DNA from: Hirudo medicinalis
Lineage: Eukaryota > Annelida > Clitellata > Hirudinida > Hirudinidae
Direction: 5' to 3'
DNA length: 26,178 nucleotides
Assembly (NCBI GenBank): GCA_011800805.1
Contig: MPNW01000754.1
Span: 56,168-82,345 of the forward strand
In this document: positions 16,331-26,178 of the stretch, one piece after another
Position numbering within the stretch: the first letter of the stretch is position 1
Layout of the letters: the number at the start of each line of letters is the position of its first letter
Notes under the pieces: generated by a model
The model's database searches: none
What the model saw: only the letters and a program-made list of their open reading frames with translations
Told to the model about the DNA's origin: nothing
Translations under genes and position numbers: made by a program

Positions 16331-18163
16331 TTAAGGACCGAATGCTTTCCTTAGTTTCCTCTTAAGAAACTGCAACTTCTTCTTGAACAAGTCATCAGCC
16401 TTCTTCTCTGACGTCACGGAGTTCTCGGTGGTGTCACGTGACGTTAAATCGACGATTCTTTTGCCGCTCAGTCGAGAAGGCGATCTGCAAACGATGTTTT
16501 CGGGTTCGTAAAAGTCCACGGTGCTGGTTCTGATCCAGTCTTTGACCCAGAGGAGCTTCTTGTTGCAGTGCCACGGATTTCTTGTCATTCGAACCGTAGT
16601 CAGCTTCGCTAGATTTGTTTTCAACTTGTAGGGCAACCGCGTGAGACCGGTGTTGATGATGTTGAGGTTTCTAAGGTTCGGCAAGCACCTGGCGTAGGAT
16701 GGCTCCATGAGTAGTTGTTTGGTCAACAAGGAGCTGTTGCTCAAGTCGAGGTAAAGCAGATTCGTGAGATCTTCAAAGGCTGTAGCATCCGACTGCATGG
16801 AATCTGCCACCGACGAAATCTTTAAAATATGCAACTTCTTCAAGCCCATGAAACAACCTGGTTCGAGCATTTGAAGAGGATTGTGAGACAAATCCAATCT
16901 CTCTAAATTCCCGGTTCTGACAAACATGCCTGCCTTCAGATACTTCAAGTCATTATAACTCAGGTCAAGGTGTACGAGGTAGATGAGGCTCCTCATAGCA
17001 TAAGGATCAATGTGCGAGATTCTGTTGTGACTGAGAACGAGGTAGTTCAAATTGTACTTCTTGGACAGTGGTTTCCAGGTGATGCTAGAAATGTTGTTGT
17101 GACTGATGTATAAACTATACAATCTGCTCGGCATGTAGACAGGGAGTTTGGTTAAACGATTCTTGTTTAAGTACAAATCATGCAACAGAGGCATGTTGTC
17201 AAATGCAGAATCCGAGAGATTCTCAATTTTATTGTCATTGAGGAGCAACAACTGAATGGAATTTGTTTTGGTGAAATCCTCGTCACCGATTGCAGTGAGT
17301 TCGTTTCCGGAAAGCCTCAGATCTTTGAGTTGTCGCGGAGAATCTTTGAACATAATTTCCAGATGGCAGTTTGTGACGTCGAGTTGTTCCAGGTAATGGT
17401 TTGAATCGAAGAGGACGTCCAAATGTGTGATGGGATTGTTGTTGAGCAGAAGTATGGAAAGAGCCCTCATGCGGTAGAAAGCGCCCCATGAAATTTCTGT
17501 AATTCGGTTGAAGCTCAAATCCAGGGTCGTAACCTTTGAGTTTCCATAGAACGTCGTGTTGGTTATCGATGCAATCCTGTTGCCCGAGAGAAGCAGAGTG
17601 ATCAAATTAGCCAGAAATCCGACTCCTCCTTCTAATTGACTCAGTCTGTTGTTGCTCAGATCCAATTCTCTCAAACTAACCAGGCGCTTGAACAAGGATC
17701 GATCAACGCGAGGAAGTTTGTTGTTAGAAAGGTTGAGAACTTCGAGTCTCGTGAGATCTTCAAACGATTGATCCTCGATGTGAGACAACTTATTGTTGCC
17801 CAGCTGCAGTTCAGTCAAATAGAACATTCGCCGAAAATGCTTTCTTTTGATGATTTTAATTTGACTCCTTTGGATGGCCAGAAATTTAAGTCTTTCCAAC
17901 CTCAAAACAGGAATATCTTTCAACTTACGACATCTTGCTTTCATGTGAGAACATGAACATAACTTCGGGCAAAGAGCCTTTTTAATTTTTGGCCATTTTA
18001 TTTTTCTAGTTGGCGCGTAGTTGATCCTGTGGTCGAAAGAGTTGTTTTTCGCGAGATTGTAGGTTTTAATTTTCTGAAACTCATATCCAGAAGAATAGAA
18101 GACTATATTCAATCCAATGAACAATATTAACAACCAATTCTTTATCAATATCGGATATTTCAT
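16331..18163 (-). CDS. secreted leucine-rich-repeat protein, intronless, 610 aa
   Basis: Residues 1-26 form a signal peptide (basic start, hydrophobic NWLLILFIGLNIVFY). An LRR N-terminal cap follows with cysteines at 65, 69, 71 and 78 (pattern Cx3CxCx6C). About 18 extracellular-type LRRs of the LxxLxLxxNxL kind occupy residues 85-525. A C-terminal cap begins NPWHC at 529-533 and ends near VCRSP at 558-562. That cap keeps two cysteines (533, 559) where four are usual. No transmembrane helix or GPI-type tail is seen. The last 21 residues are strongly basic and amphipathic (LFKKKLQFLKRKLRKAFGP). It should be secreted, perhaps as a binding or matrix protein; the ligand is unknown. Upstream on its strand, TATAAG at 18257-18252 could be a TATA box. 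No introns occur, unlike its neighbours. Confidence 0.92.
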   Translation of the reverse strand: MKYPILIKNWLLILFIGLNIVFYSSGYEFQKIKTYNLAKNNSFDHRINYAPTRKIKWPKIKKALCPKLCSCSHMKARCRKLKDIPVLRLERLKFLAIQRSQIKIIKRKHFRRMFYLTELQLGNNKLSHIEDQSFEDLTRLEVLNLSNNKLPRVDRSLFKRLVSLRELDLSNNRLSQLEGGVGFLANLITLLLSGNRIASITNTTFYGNSKVTTLDLSFNRITEISWGAFYRMRALSILLLNNNPITHLDVLFDSNHYLEQLDVTNCHLEIMFKDSPRQLKDLRLSGNELTAIGDEDFTKTNSIQLLLLNDNKIENLSDSAFDNMPLLHDLYLNKNRLTKLPVYMPSRLYSLYISHNNISSITWKPLSKKYNLNYLVLSHNRISHIDPYAMRSLIYLVHLDLSYNDLKYLKAGMFVRTGNLERLDLSHNPLQMLEPGCFMGLKKLHILKISSVADSMQSDATAFEDLTNLLYLDLSNSSLLTKQLLMEPSYARCLPNLRNLNIINTGLTRLPYKLKTNLAKLTTVRMTRNPWHCNKKLLWVKDWIRTSTVDFYEPENIVCRSPSRLSGKRIVDLTSRDTTENSVTSEKKADDLFKKKLQFLKRKLRKAFGP

Positions 18164-18251
18164 CTCAAATGTGAATGAATATCAAATGCTCAGACTTCAA
18201 GCATCGAAGAACCTCACTTCAAAAGCTTTTTAAGATAACGTAGCTGAGCTA

Positions 18252-18257
18252 CTTATA
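18252..18257 (-). promoter_or_regulatory. possible TATA box of the LRR gene
   Basis: On the minus strand, TATAAG within cattataagtagc lies about 90 bp before the ATG. A start about 30 bp downstream would leave a short 5' UTR. This is position-based inference only. Confidence 0.25.
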
Positions 18258-20194
18258 ATGTAAACAAGAACAGTTTTAATGGCCCTCCTTTTGCCTCTTA
18301 TGATGATCACATGCAAGTCTGCCTGAGAACTCCTTTTTATTGAACGTGGTGGATCGCTCAAGTGAGACGCACGCGATCTTCCTTCGAAGAAATCGCTGAG
18401 ATTTAAGCATCCGCCCGATTGTGCAACAATTTAGAAGATATAAGTTCTTGAATTATTAAGTTTTATGACTTAATTAAATGTTTATTGGATTCATCTTTCA
18501 ATGACGACGAAAGAAAATAAAACCGAAGCAAGAAACCGAAGCTTGAATCAAGGTGCAAATTTGTCAAATATTTCAACAGAACAACAAACATGAAAATATG
18601 ATCGCTCTGAAGACGTGCTTGTCACAACACATTGTAATGCCTCTGAAATCAAATGAAGTTCTCATTCAAACTAACTTACTTAATTAACTACCAACGATTA
18701 GCTTCCATTTATTTCAGAAGAACCAGTGTTTCAATTTTCCAGTCAAACCTTCTTTTTTTTAGCTACAAAAGATCATTTGACACACATCGAAGATTTGTCA
18801 TAAAATTTGACATTTCCAGGCCAAAGATAATTTTTTACGTTTCTGATCATCAGACATCACAACCCAATTTATACGATCAAAGATGCCCTCATTTTTGGTT
18901 CAAAGAGCTTTATCAGACACATCCAATTTGGAGGGTAAATGCCTGCTACTCAGAAAAATAAGTTCCTGATGAGTTGAACAATCAACATCAATCTCTGCGA
19001 TGCGAAATATCAATTCAGATGCATGGTCGCCTAGGGGGGGGGGAGGGGGAGGGGGGACTGCCCAGAGGCCCGGTAAATTGGGGCCTCCCTCCTCCCCGGG
19101 ATTTAAAATATTACGACCATAACTTTTTTGCTTTTCCATTACCAAATTGCCTAGGGCACCGAAATTTCTGTCGGCGACCCTGTTCATATTCTGAAAATTG
19201 TGAGGAACATAAAAAACAAATCATCAAGGGGATAAAAACGCAATAAAGTATTCCTCAGAATATTTGAAAGCTAATGGAGCCAACCTCCATGAAATAGTTT
19301 TAAACGTTCAAAGGGAACAATGAGCAGCGACTGGCGCAAAATTATTTTCGAAATACCAACAACCGCTCGAAATGAACTAAAATTGTTCAAAGTTGCTTCA
19401 GTCTCATTATCTGCACACCACTTCTTCTAAACCCCTTATTCTTTAAATTGAAATTTAATCATTAATTTAAAAACCATTAATTTAACTAAAAATTAGATAC
19501 GCAGATTCACAATTCACGTACAAAAATAGTGGTTTTAGAAATGTGAAAAACTGTAGCAAAATTCACTCAAAATCTACATTCCGAACAAGAAGATGTCGAT
19601 AATAAGGTAATTAATAATATAATTGTTCCAATATTTACTTATAATTAGTAATATAAATTTGCTAGTAGTCACTTACGAAGTGCTTAACATACAAATCAGT
19701 TTATAGTATACTTAATAAGCCCAAGTATTTTTATTGAAATATGTCGCCAAAAAAAAACATTATTTACATCGTACATCAACTTTCCAGTGCAGAATTTTTT
19801 AACCATATGGTTTTTTTTAAAGATTTGAGAAAATCATCTCAGCTGAACTTTATAAAATGCTGGCCATAAATAGAAATATTATGAATTCTACAGAAACAGG
19901 ACTTCCATCAACTTCAAATTCGTCAAGCTCTAAACTTGTAATGAGGAATAGGCTTTTCAGTGACTTGATTACAATGACCCAGCACAATGAACAATGTTAA
20001 ACACACATTCTCCAAACCTTACAGCTCCCCACACCAAAGATCTCTCAAAATGCCTCATGGGCAGGCATAGCAACAAAATAAGGCAACGGAGTCAAGTTAA
20101 GTTAGCATTCGAGCTCACGCAAGTGGCAAACATTCTTCAGGTACCTCCACTTCCTGGTCAAACAAGTTCAGTCGTGGTCCGTTGCTGCACGACA
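18258..20194. other. intergenic region between the LRR gene and the possible MITE
   Basis: No gene is supported. A 102-codon ATG frame at 18653-18961 (+) has AT-driven composition and no domain. A G-rich tract lies at 19034-19056, and 19026-19180 looks like a mobile-element remnant: ggtcgcctaggggg on the left and, inverted on the right, cagggtcgccgacag with gccctaggc. The rest is AT-rich. Confidence 0.4.
19034..19056 (+). repeat. G-tract
   Basis: Runs of 10, 5 and 6 G separated by single A. A fourth G run lies about 23 bp on (ggggcc at 19080). It could form a G-quadruplex on the plus strand; homopolymer length may also be a sequencing error. Confidence 0.85.
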
Positions 20195-20445
20195 ACCGGG
20201 GCTGGGGAATCGGGACCCGAATCCGCTTGCCGGATTTTACAAAGTTCGACTCCGGGATCTTAAAAATTTCCAACTTTGACTAATTGCACGACCTAAATAT
20301 TCCGAATAAATAAAACACATTTTTGCAAACGATAGAACATTCTACTCATAAAAATGCTGAGCCCTAATGAAACTGTAGTAAAAATAAATTAATTTAAGGA
20401 TCCAAATCACCTGGGATTTCAAAAATTTCTGACTCCACAGTCTGG
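20195..20445 (+). mobile_element. possible MITE with GGAGTC/GACTCC ends
   Basis: The left end gctggggaatcgggacc and the inverted right end gactgtggagtcagaaattttt resemble each other, and both recall the widespread hAT-like ends built of ctgtggagtcgga. Inside, gactccgggatcttaaaaatttcc repeats the theme. It is short, non-coding and decayed. Confidence 0.35.
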
Positions 20446-20691
20446 ATGGCAACCAAGAAATTGTTACTTTTCAGTATCCTCTGAGCAGATTCAACATTTG
20501 AAGCGAAACAATCGATTACTTCAATTAGTAACTCAAGTATCGTTTGGCACACCCCGCTCACCAGCACCACAAAAACGTCGATCCTAACGATCAATGATCC
20601 TCCCATAATTCTAACGTAGGAACAACAAGCTACTAAAATCAGTGGTGCCTTGCAAACAATTTAATCACTTTAAAGCCATTAGACCGAGAAG

Positions 20692-20895
20692 ATGCCAGTG
20701 AACAACAAAAAATCTGCAAAATATCTCGGGTTCGAGAAAGGTCCGTCGGCGCGACTCCCCGGCTCGCTCCTCGACTACGAAACCCAAAATGACAAGCGAG
20801 CCTTCGCATTTGAAATCATTTTGTATGCAAACACGGATCCCATCGTATCCCAAAACACGAGCCCTTCAGAAAAACTTGATGTAATGCATTTATAA
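20692..20895 (+). CDS. hypothetical 67-aa ORF
   Basis: ATG (context gaagATGCC) to TAA, with AATAAA overlapping the stop region (20893). The composition is more protein-like than the surrounding AT-rich frames (YLGFEKGPSARLPG, LLDYETQNDKRAFAF). There is no signal peptide, membrane helix or known domain. It could be a small gene, one exon of a larger one, or chance in a GC-richer patch. It lies in the probable Rac 3' flank on the opposite strand. Confidence 0.3.
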   Translation: MPVNNKKSAKYLGFEKGPSARLPGSLLDYETQNDKRAFAFEIILYANTDPIVSQNTSPSEKLDVMHL

Positions 20896-21268
20896 TAAAA
20901 AATAATCCAAAAGCTAGTTCTCAGTGTCCAGTATGCAACAACAGTATACAACAACAGTATACAACTGCCACAGACAAGTGAAGAAATGTTTGATTCTAAA
21001 CATTTGAAAGCATAAGCACTCTTGAAACACATGATTAAAAACAGAGTACAAAGCATGGATCTCCTTTAAGTTGGAAATGATTTGCATGAACTTATCACAA
21101 CATAAAATGTTCAAGAAATGAAATGCCAGTCACTCTTCAGACATTCATTCTTTCACACAATATTTCAAGCACTTTTATGTTCAGTTGATTTAAGTAAAAA
21201 AGAAATATTATCAATATTCCAATAATTATGAAATTCTCGACAATACGCTACGGAACACGGCACACCCA
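20896..21268. other. probable Rac 3' UTR / flank
   Basis: This is the region downstream of the Rac stop on the minus strand. No canonical AATAAA is seen in the first 100 nt, so the 3' UTR may be long. A 14-bp unit (caacaacagtatac) is repeated at 20937-20962. Confidence 0.4.
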
Positions 21269-23254
<1,986 letters not shown>

Positions 23255-23279
23255 TTTAAAAGTGAAGTGAATAAACTAA
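23255..23279. promoter_or_regulatory. 25-bp gap between divergent start codons (Rac and the membrane-protein gene)
   Basis: The gap is too short to hold two promoters and two 5' UTRs, so the transcripts must overlap or one gene must start by another route such as an upstream exon or trans-splicing. This is inference from spacing. Confidence 0.4.
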
Positions 23280-23740
23280 ATGACGATGTCCACAAATGAA
23301 CGCCAAAATAGATTCGAGCCAATATCCTCAGACGGAGCACAGACCAATCCCTACAAATGGCGGAAGGCTTCCGCTTTAGACTATTTAGTCGGTGGTTACT
23401 ATTATGCGCAAACTCTATTGAAAACTTCTAAAAATGTAAATAATTATATAAATAATGGAAAGGGTCAATAACTTATTGTTTACATTTAAATTAATAAAGC
23501 AATCGACAATTAATTTCAAAATGGCCCACATTTATTTTTTAAATTTTGTATAAAATTGCTATAAATTAATAATTTCTTATAAATGAGGATGACATAGCCA
23601 AAAAGATGTATCGGGTCAATGGTCCGGTTGACTGGCTGGCTACTGAGTGGTTTGTAGCAAATTTTTTAATAAGCCTGGCAGAGGCCGTCATAGTCATCTG
23701 TATTATGAAGTTTAATTTTAATGTCTGCATATACGGTTGA
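23280..23740 (+). CDS. candidate two-exon gene for a 102-aa membrane protein
   Basis: Exon 1 is 23280-23435 (52 codons) and ends at a good donor (gtaaat). Exon 2 is 23588-23740 (50 codons plus TGA) after an acceptor ending atgag; both junctions are phase 0. Exon 2 carries a clear membrane helix (WFVANFLISLAEAVIVICIM, residues about 73-92) preceded by MYRVNGPVDWLATE. Exon 1 has a polar start, then KWRKASALDYLVGGYYYAQ, which may be a second, amphipathic segment. An AATAAA lies 58 bp after the stop. Unspliced, exon 1 would end at 23471 as 63 aa, with its own AATAAA near 23493, so two isoforms are possible. No family is recognised. Confidence 0.5.
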
Positions 23741-23797
23741 GTTTTCATTTCGTAAATGTAAAAATTTCGTAAATTAAAACGAAAAGTTTTTCAGTTC

Positions 23798-23803
23798 AAT
23801 AAA
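23798..23803 (+). terminator. poly(A) signal AATAAA of the two-exon gene
   Basis: Canonical signal 58 bp downstream of the TGA at 23738-23740. Confidence 0.5.
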
Positions 23804-23855
23804 TTATATTTGGTTTTGAGAATATATTTTGAAAAATGCTAGCGTTTGTTGGAAC

Positions 23856-24065
23856 ATGATCTTCCTATTCATAATGCAAGCACACTCTCAACATTACCAA
23901 AAATATTCCATTTTCATTCGTGAAAAACTAGGTAGCAAAACTTTACTCAACCTTCTTAACAATTTTCCAGAGAATTTTTGTGATCGGCCTCAAGCGTTCA
24001 TCCTTGATTACTTTACAAAGCCAGAAATGACATCCATAAAAATCGTAAAAGTGATCGACCATTGA
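23856..24065 (+). CDS. hypothetical 69-aa ORF
   Basis: An ATG frame starts 50 bp after the poly(A) signal of the two-exon gene. The translation is mixed and protein-like (YSIFIREKLGSKTLLNLLNNF, here cut to REKLGSKTLLNLLNNF) with a short hydrophobic start. No domain, signal peptide of normal form or poly(A) signal can be assigned. It may be an exon, with a possible gtgatc donor after IKIVK, or chance. Confidence 0.22.
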   Translation: MIFLFIMQAHSQHYQKYSIFIREKLGSKTLLNLLNNFPENFCDRPQAFILDYFTKPEMTSIKIVKVIDH

Positions 24066-24435
24066 ACCTATTCAAATTTAAACATTTTATAACACCTTTT
24101 TATGACGCTTTGATGAAATGTGATGTCTCTTTGCATTTAATTTTTACTTCTGTGAGGTAATTGAGGTCAAGTAATTTCTAAAAAAAAAAAAATTGGGAGA
24201 ACTTTTTCAGAATGGCAAATTGTTTAGAGCAAAATTAATGTTCGATAGCCGGCGGGAGGGAGTCATTTGTCATTTTAGGGGAGAGTTTGTTTAATAAAAA
24301 TGCGCCAATGAAATGTTACTTGCCATTTTCAGAATTAGTTCAAATTTATTGCTGAGTAAATTTACATGATTTTTATTCACAATCGCTTTAATTGTTTTAA
24401 TTCATTTTTTTAAACAAATACATTTATAAGAAGTT
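24066..24435. other. intergenic stretch upstream of DNAL1
   Basis: Low-complexity AT-rich sequence with an A-run at 24180-24192. Nothing else is recognised. DNAL1's promoter may lie between here and 24740. Confidence 0.4.
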
Positions 24436-24589
24436 TTAACCAATTCGATTCGAATTATTCAGGGGTAACCACTCCTTCAGCTTCAGCAAAAGTTCAATTC
24501 GGTTGCTAAGGTGCTCTTAGCCATTCAGGTCTTGGCTCCTTATCCGCAGGAATGAACAGCGTCAGTGGTTTTTTTTGCAATTTCACCAT
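24436..24589 (-). pseudogene. possible small minus-strand coding remnant broken by one frameshift
   Basis: An ATG at 24589 opens 27 codons (KPLTLFIPADKEPRPEWLRAP then TAG at 24508-24506). One base out of frame, the next stretch reads NRIELLLKLKEWLPLNN to a TAA at 24438-24436. Both halves look coding in style. This suggests a short gene or exon with a one-base lesion, or a sequencing error in ggtgctcttag/gttgctaag. No family is recognised. It overlaps the possible first DNAL1 exon on the other strand. Confidence 0.25.
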
Positions 24590-24740
24590 TTTAACAAAAA
24601 TAATTTAAAGTTATTTTATGCTATAATTTGACTCAACTTGCAATATATTTGACATCAAATTCATTTTTTGAATTGTGAATACTTTCAATTCAATTTTCCT
24701 CAAGTGTTATAAAAATGTTTTACTTTAATCTGCTTGGCAG

Positions 24741-25376
24741 GCTGTTAAAGGGGTAACGATCAGAGAAGTCATAGCCAAGTGGGTGAGTGAAATAATTTAA
24801 TTAAGAAACTCAAACACTTGTAAAATATTAAGATGTTGTCGTTGATTTATATTGTTTATGTTTCAAATTGTTTCTATAAGTTTATAATTTAACCTAGGAG
24901 GAAAGAACTGGCCTCAAAGCTTCTGAAGAAAAGAAACTTGAACTTTTTGCCTCAATTCCTCCCATTGACAAACTGGATTCCTCACTGACCACCTTGACCT
25001 CATGCGAGTGAGTGATAAGGAACGATTTCATTATTGTTGTTGTGATATTCAATGATTTAACTCTTAAAAATTACAATTTAATACAGGCAACTTTCATTGT
25101 CTACAAACTGCATTGAAAAAATCACCAACATGAATGGGCTCAGTAAGAAGCGGTTTAGAAATTTTATATGATGCAACACTTTCATATTTGAATAATATAA
25201 AGCATTAACAACTGATCAATAAAATGTTTTGTTAAGAAACATTGCAAATAAACATTTGTTCCACCTCTAGAAATTCTGATTCCATTTTATATAACCATTT
25301 TATCATTTATCATTTTAAAGAAAACCTAAAAATTCTTTCACTGGGCCGAAACAACATCAAAAGTCTTGTAGGACTG
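24741..25376 (+). CDS. DNAL1: axonemal dynein light chain 1 (LRR subunit), partial: four exons, 3' end outside window
   Basis: This LRR light chain of outer-arm dynein binds the gamma heavy-chain motor in cilia and flagella. Exons 24741-24782, 24898-25007, 25087-25142 and 25321-25376 join in phase to 88 aa. They match the family start: [14 protein letters not shown], then [13 protein letters not shown], then [11 protein letters not shown] and [14 protein letters not shown] (the first LRRs). About the last 110 residues of the roughly 190-aa protein are beyond the window. The start codon is not certain. An ATG at 24552-24560 (M-N-S, donor gtcagt) joins in phase; family members usually start with a few residues like M-A-K. 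The intron after 25376 contains a LINE fragment. Confidence 0.92.
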
Positions 25377-25397
25377 GTTAGTATTTAATGTTAATAT

Positions 25398-25445
25398 AAT
25401 AATAATAACAATAATAATAATAATAATAATAATAAAAAATAATAA
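25398..25445 (+). repeat. (AAT)n microsatellite in DNAL1 intron
   Basis: Imperfect AAT/AAC triplet run that directly abuts the retrotransposon sequence. It could be a pre-existing insertion target or the tail of an adjacent element. Confidence 0.85.
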
Positions 25446-26178
25446 CATCCTGGTTCTGGCACCCACATTGATGAGCATTTGGAAGGGCTGATTGACTCCC
25501 ATGGACTTCTCCAACACATCACCTCCCCGACTCACTCCAAAGGCCACACGCTCGACCTACTCATCACCTCATCATCGTATGACAGCCTCATCTCTAACAT
25601 AGACATATCGGAAGTTACCTACTCCGATCATCATCTCATCACCTGCAACATCTCCACAGACAAACCTCCTCCCTCCACCCGTATCATCCACCGTCGTAGC
25701 CTCAGAAGAATCAACTGGGTAGAGTTTGAAAAAGACCTTTACTGCGTCTCTGATGATCTCCTGTTCTGCAACTCTGATGCCAACGACTTCGCCATTCGAA
25801 TTCACAAGTCACTAGAGGAACTCCTTGACAAGCATGACCCTGTCAGGAAACTATCCATTCGAGTCGGTCAGCAAGCCAATCACCAACTCTCCCACGAGGC
25901 AATCGAGGCCAAGAAAACCTGCTGGCGCTTGGAACGTAGATACCTTCGTCTACGCACCAACGTCGCCAAACAACTATACAAGTCTGCTAAAGAAGCTGCC
26001 AAGATTGCCATCCTAAACTCCAGGGCCTCCTCCATTAAGGAGGAACTCAATTCGGATACCAACCCCGTTCCATGTGGCGCTCCCTCCACAAACTCCTTCA
26101 CAGTCGTCCAACTCAGAACTATACAGAAGATGAGTGCTCCACTCTTGTTAACTCATTCAATTCATTTTTCATCTCAAA
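25446..26178 (+). mobile_element. 5'-truncated non-LTR retrotransposon: C-terminal endonuclease plus start of the RT region
   Basis: Frame 25446-26070 encodes the end of an APE-type endonuclease: THSKGHTLDLLIT, then YSDHHLITCNI with the SDH catalytic motif. A basic, helical linker follows (KKTCWRLERRYLRLR, YKSAKEAAKIAIL). At about 26063-26070, in a short C run, the frame slips by one base. It resumes from 26072 as MWRSLHKLLHSRPTQNY and continues to the window end, as expected just before the RT domain. The motifs suit the CR1/L2/Jockey groups. It sits in DNAL1's intron on the same strand, and GC-rich codon use sets it apart from the AT-rich host. The single lesion suggests a fairly young copy. 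Confidence 0.88.

Noticed and set aside
17180..17956. Plus-strand ORFs and a second minus-strand ORF (17283-17489)
   Set aside because: Other-frame shadows of the 610-aa LRR gene.
20394..20606. Minus-strand 70-codon hydrophobic ORF
   Set aside because: Its C-terminal third is the end of a MITE-like repeat; the rest is an unsupported hydrophobic stretch.
23566..23748. Minus-strand 60-codon ORF
   Set aside because: Opposite strand to proposed exon 2 of the two-exon gene, which has a better protein-like frame, splice sites and a poly(A) signal.
25572..26101. Minus-strand ORFs in the right-end region
   Set aside because: Antisense shadows of the retrotransposon endonuclease/linker frame.

Overview
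This window is AT-rich animal nuclear DNA. Genes are split by short GT-AG introns, and the sequence carries non-LTR retrotransposon pieces, tRNA-derived SINEs, inverted-repeat elements, microsatellites and a single N gap. It encodes a complete mitochondrial ferredoxin reductase (FDXR), a complete Rac GTPase, part of an axonemal dynein light chain 1 (DNAL1) and a secreted leucine-rich-repeat (LRR) protein. Rac plus DNAL1 points to a ciliated or flagellated metazoan, and the compact introns suggest an invertebrate. I cannot name the phylum from sequence alone.

Layout. (1) 1-1443: a possible 3' exon of an unknown gene at the left edge, then a five-exon candidate for a small single-pass membrane protein (684-1352, +), which needs a 5-nt microexon. 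(2) 2756-11361 (-): FDXR, rebuilt here as 12 exons and 479 codons with every phase consistent. Its introns hold a decayed reverse transcriptase fragment, nested inverted repeats, a near-perfect 156-bp tandem duplication, a SINE, and an 11-bp minisatellite starting about 10 bp after the exon 6 splice donor. (3) 11362-16330: mostly gene-poor, with a second SINE, a DNA-transposon-like region with TTTCGG palindromes, an LTR-like stretch crossed by a probable assembly artefact at the N, and a 33-bp minisatellite. (4) 16331-18163 (-): an intronless 610-aa secreted LRR protein. (5) 18164-21268: intergenic DNA with a G-tract and a possible MITE. (6) 21269-23254 (-): Rac, six exons, 192 aa. (7) 23280-23740 (+): a candidate two-exon gene for a 102-aa membrane protein, whose start codon is 25 bp from that of Rac. 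(8) 24741-25376 (+): four DNAL1 exons; the gene runs off the right edge, and its next intron holds a non-LTR retrotransposon fragment that fills the rest of the window.

The genes have unrelated jobs: mitochondrial electron transfer, actin signalling, ciliary motility and an extracellular LRR protein. Nothing suggests an operon-like pathway. The main local points of interest are the head-to-head Rac/membrane-protein pair, the minisatellite at the FDXR splice donor, the candidate microexon, and the LRR protein with a reduced C-terminal cap and a very basic tail. All exon models were made by hand translation, splice-site inspection and remembered family sequence; no database was searched.
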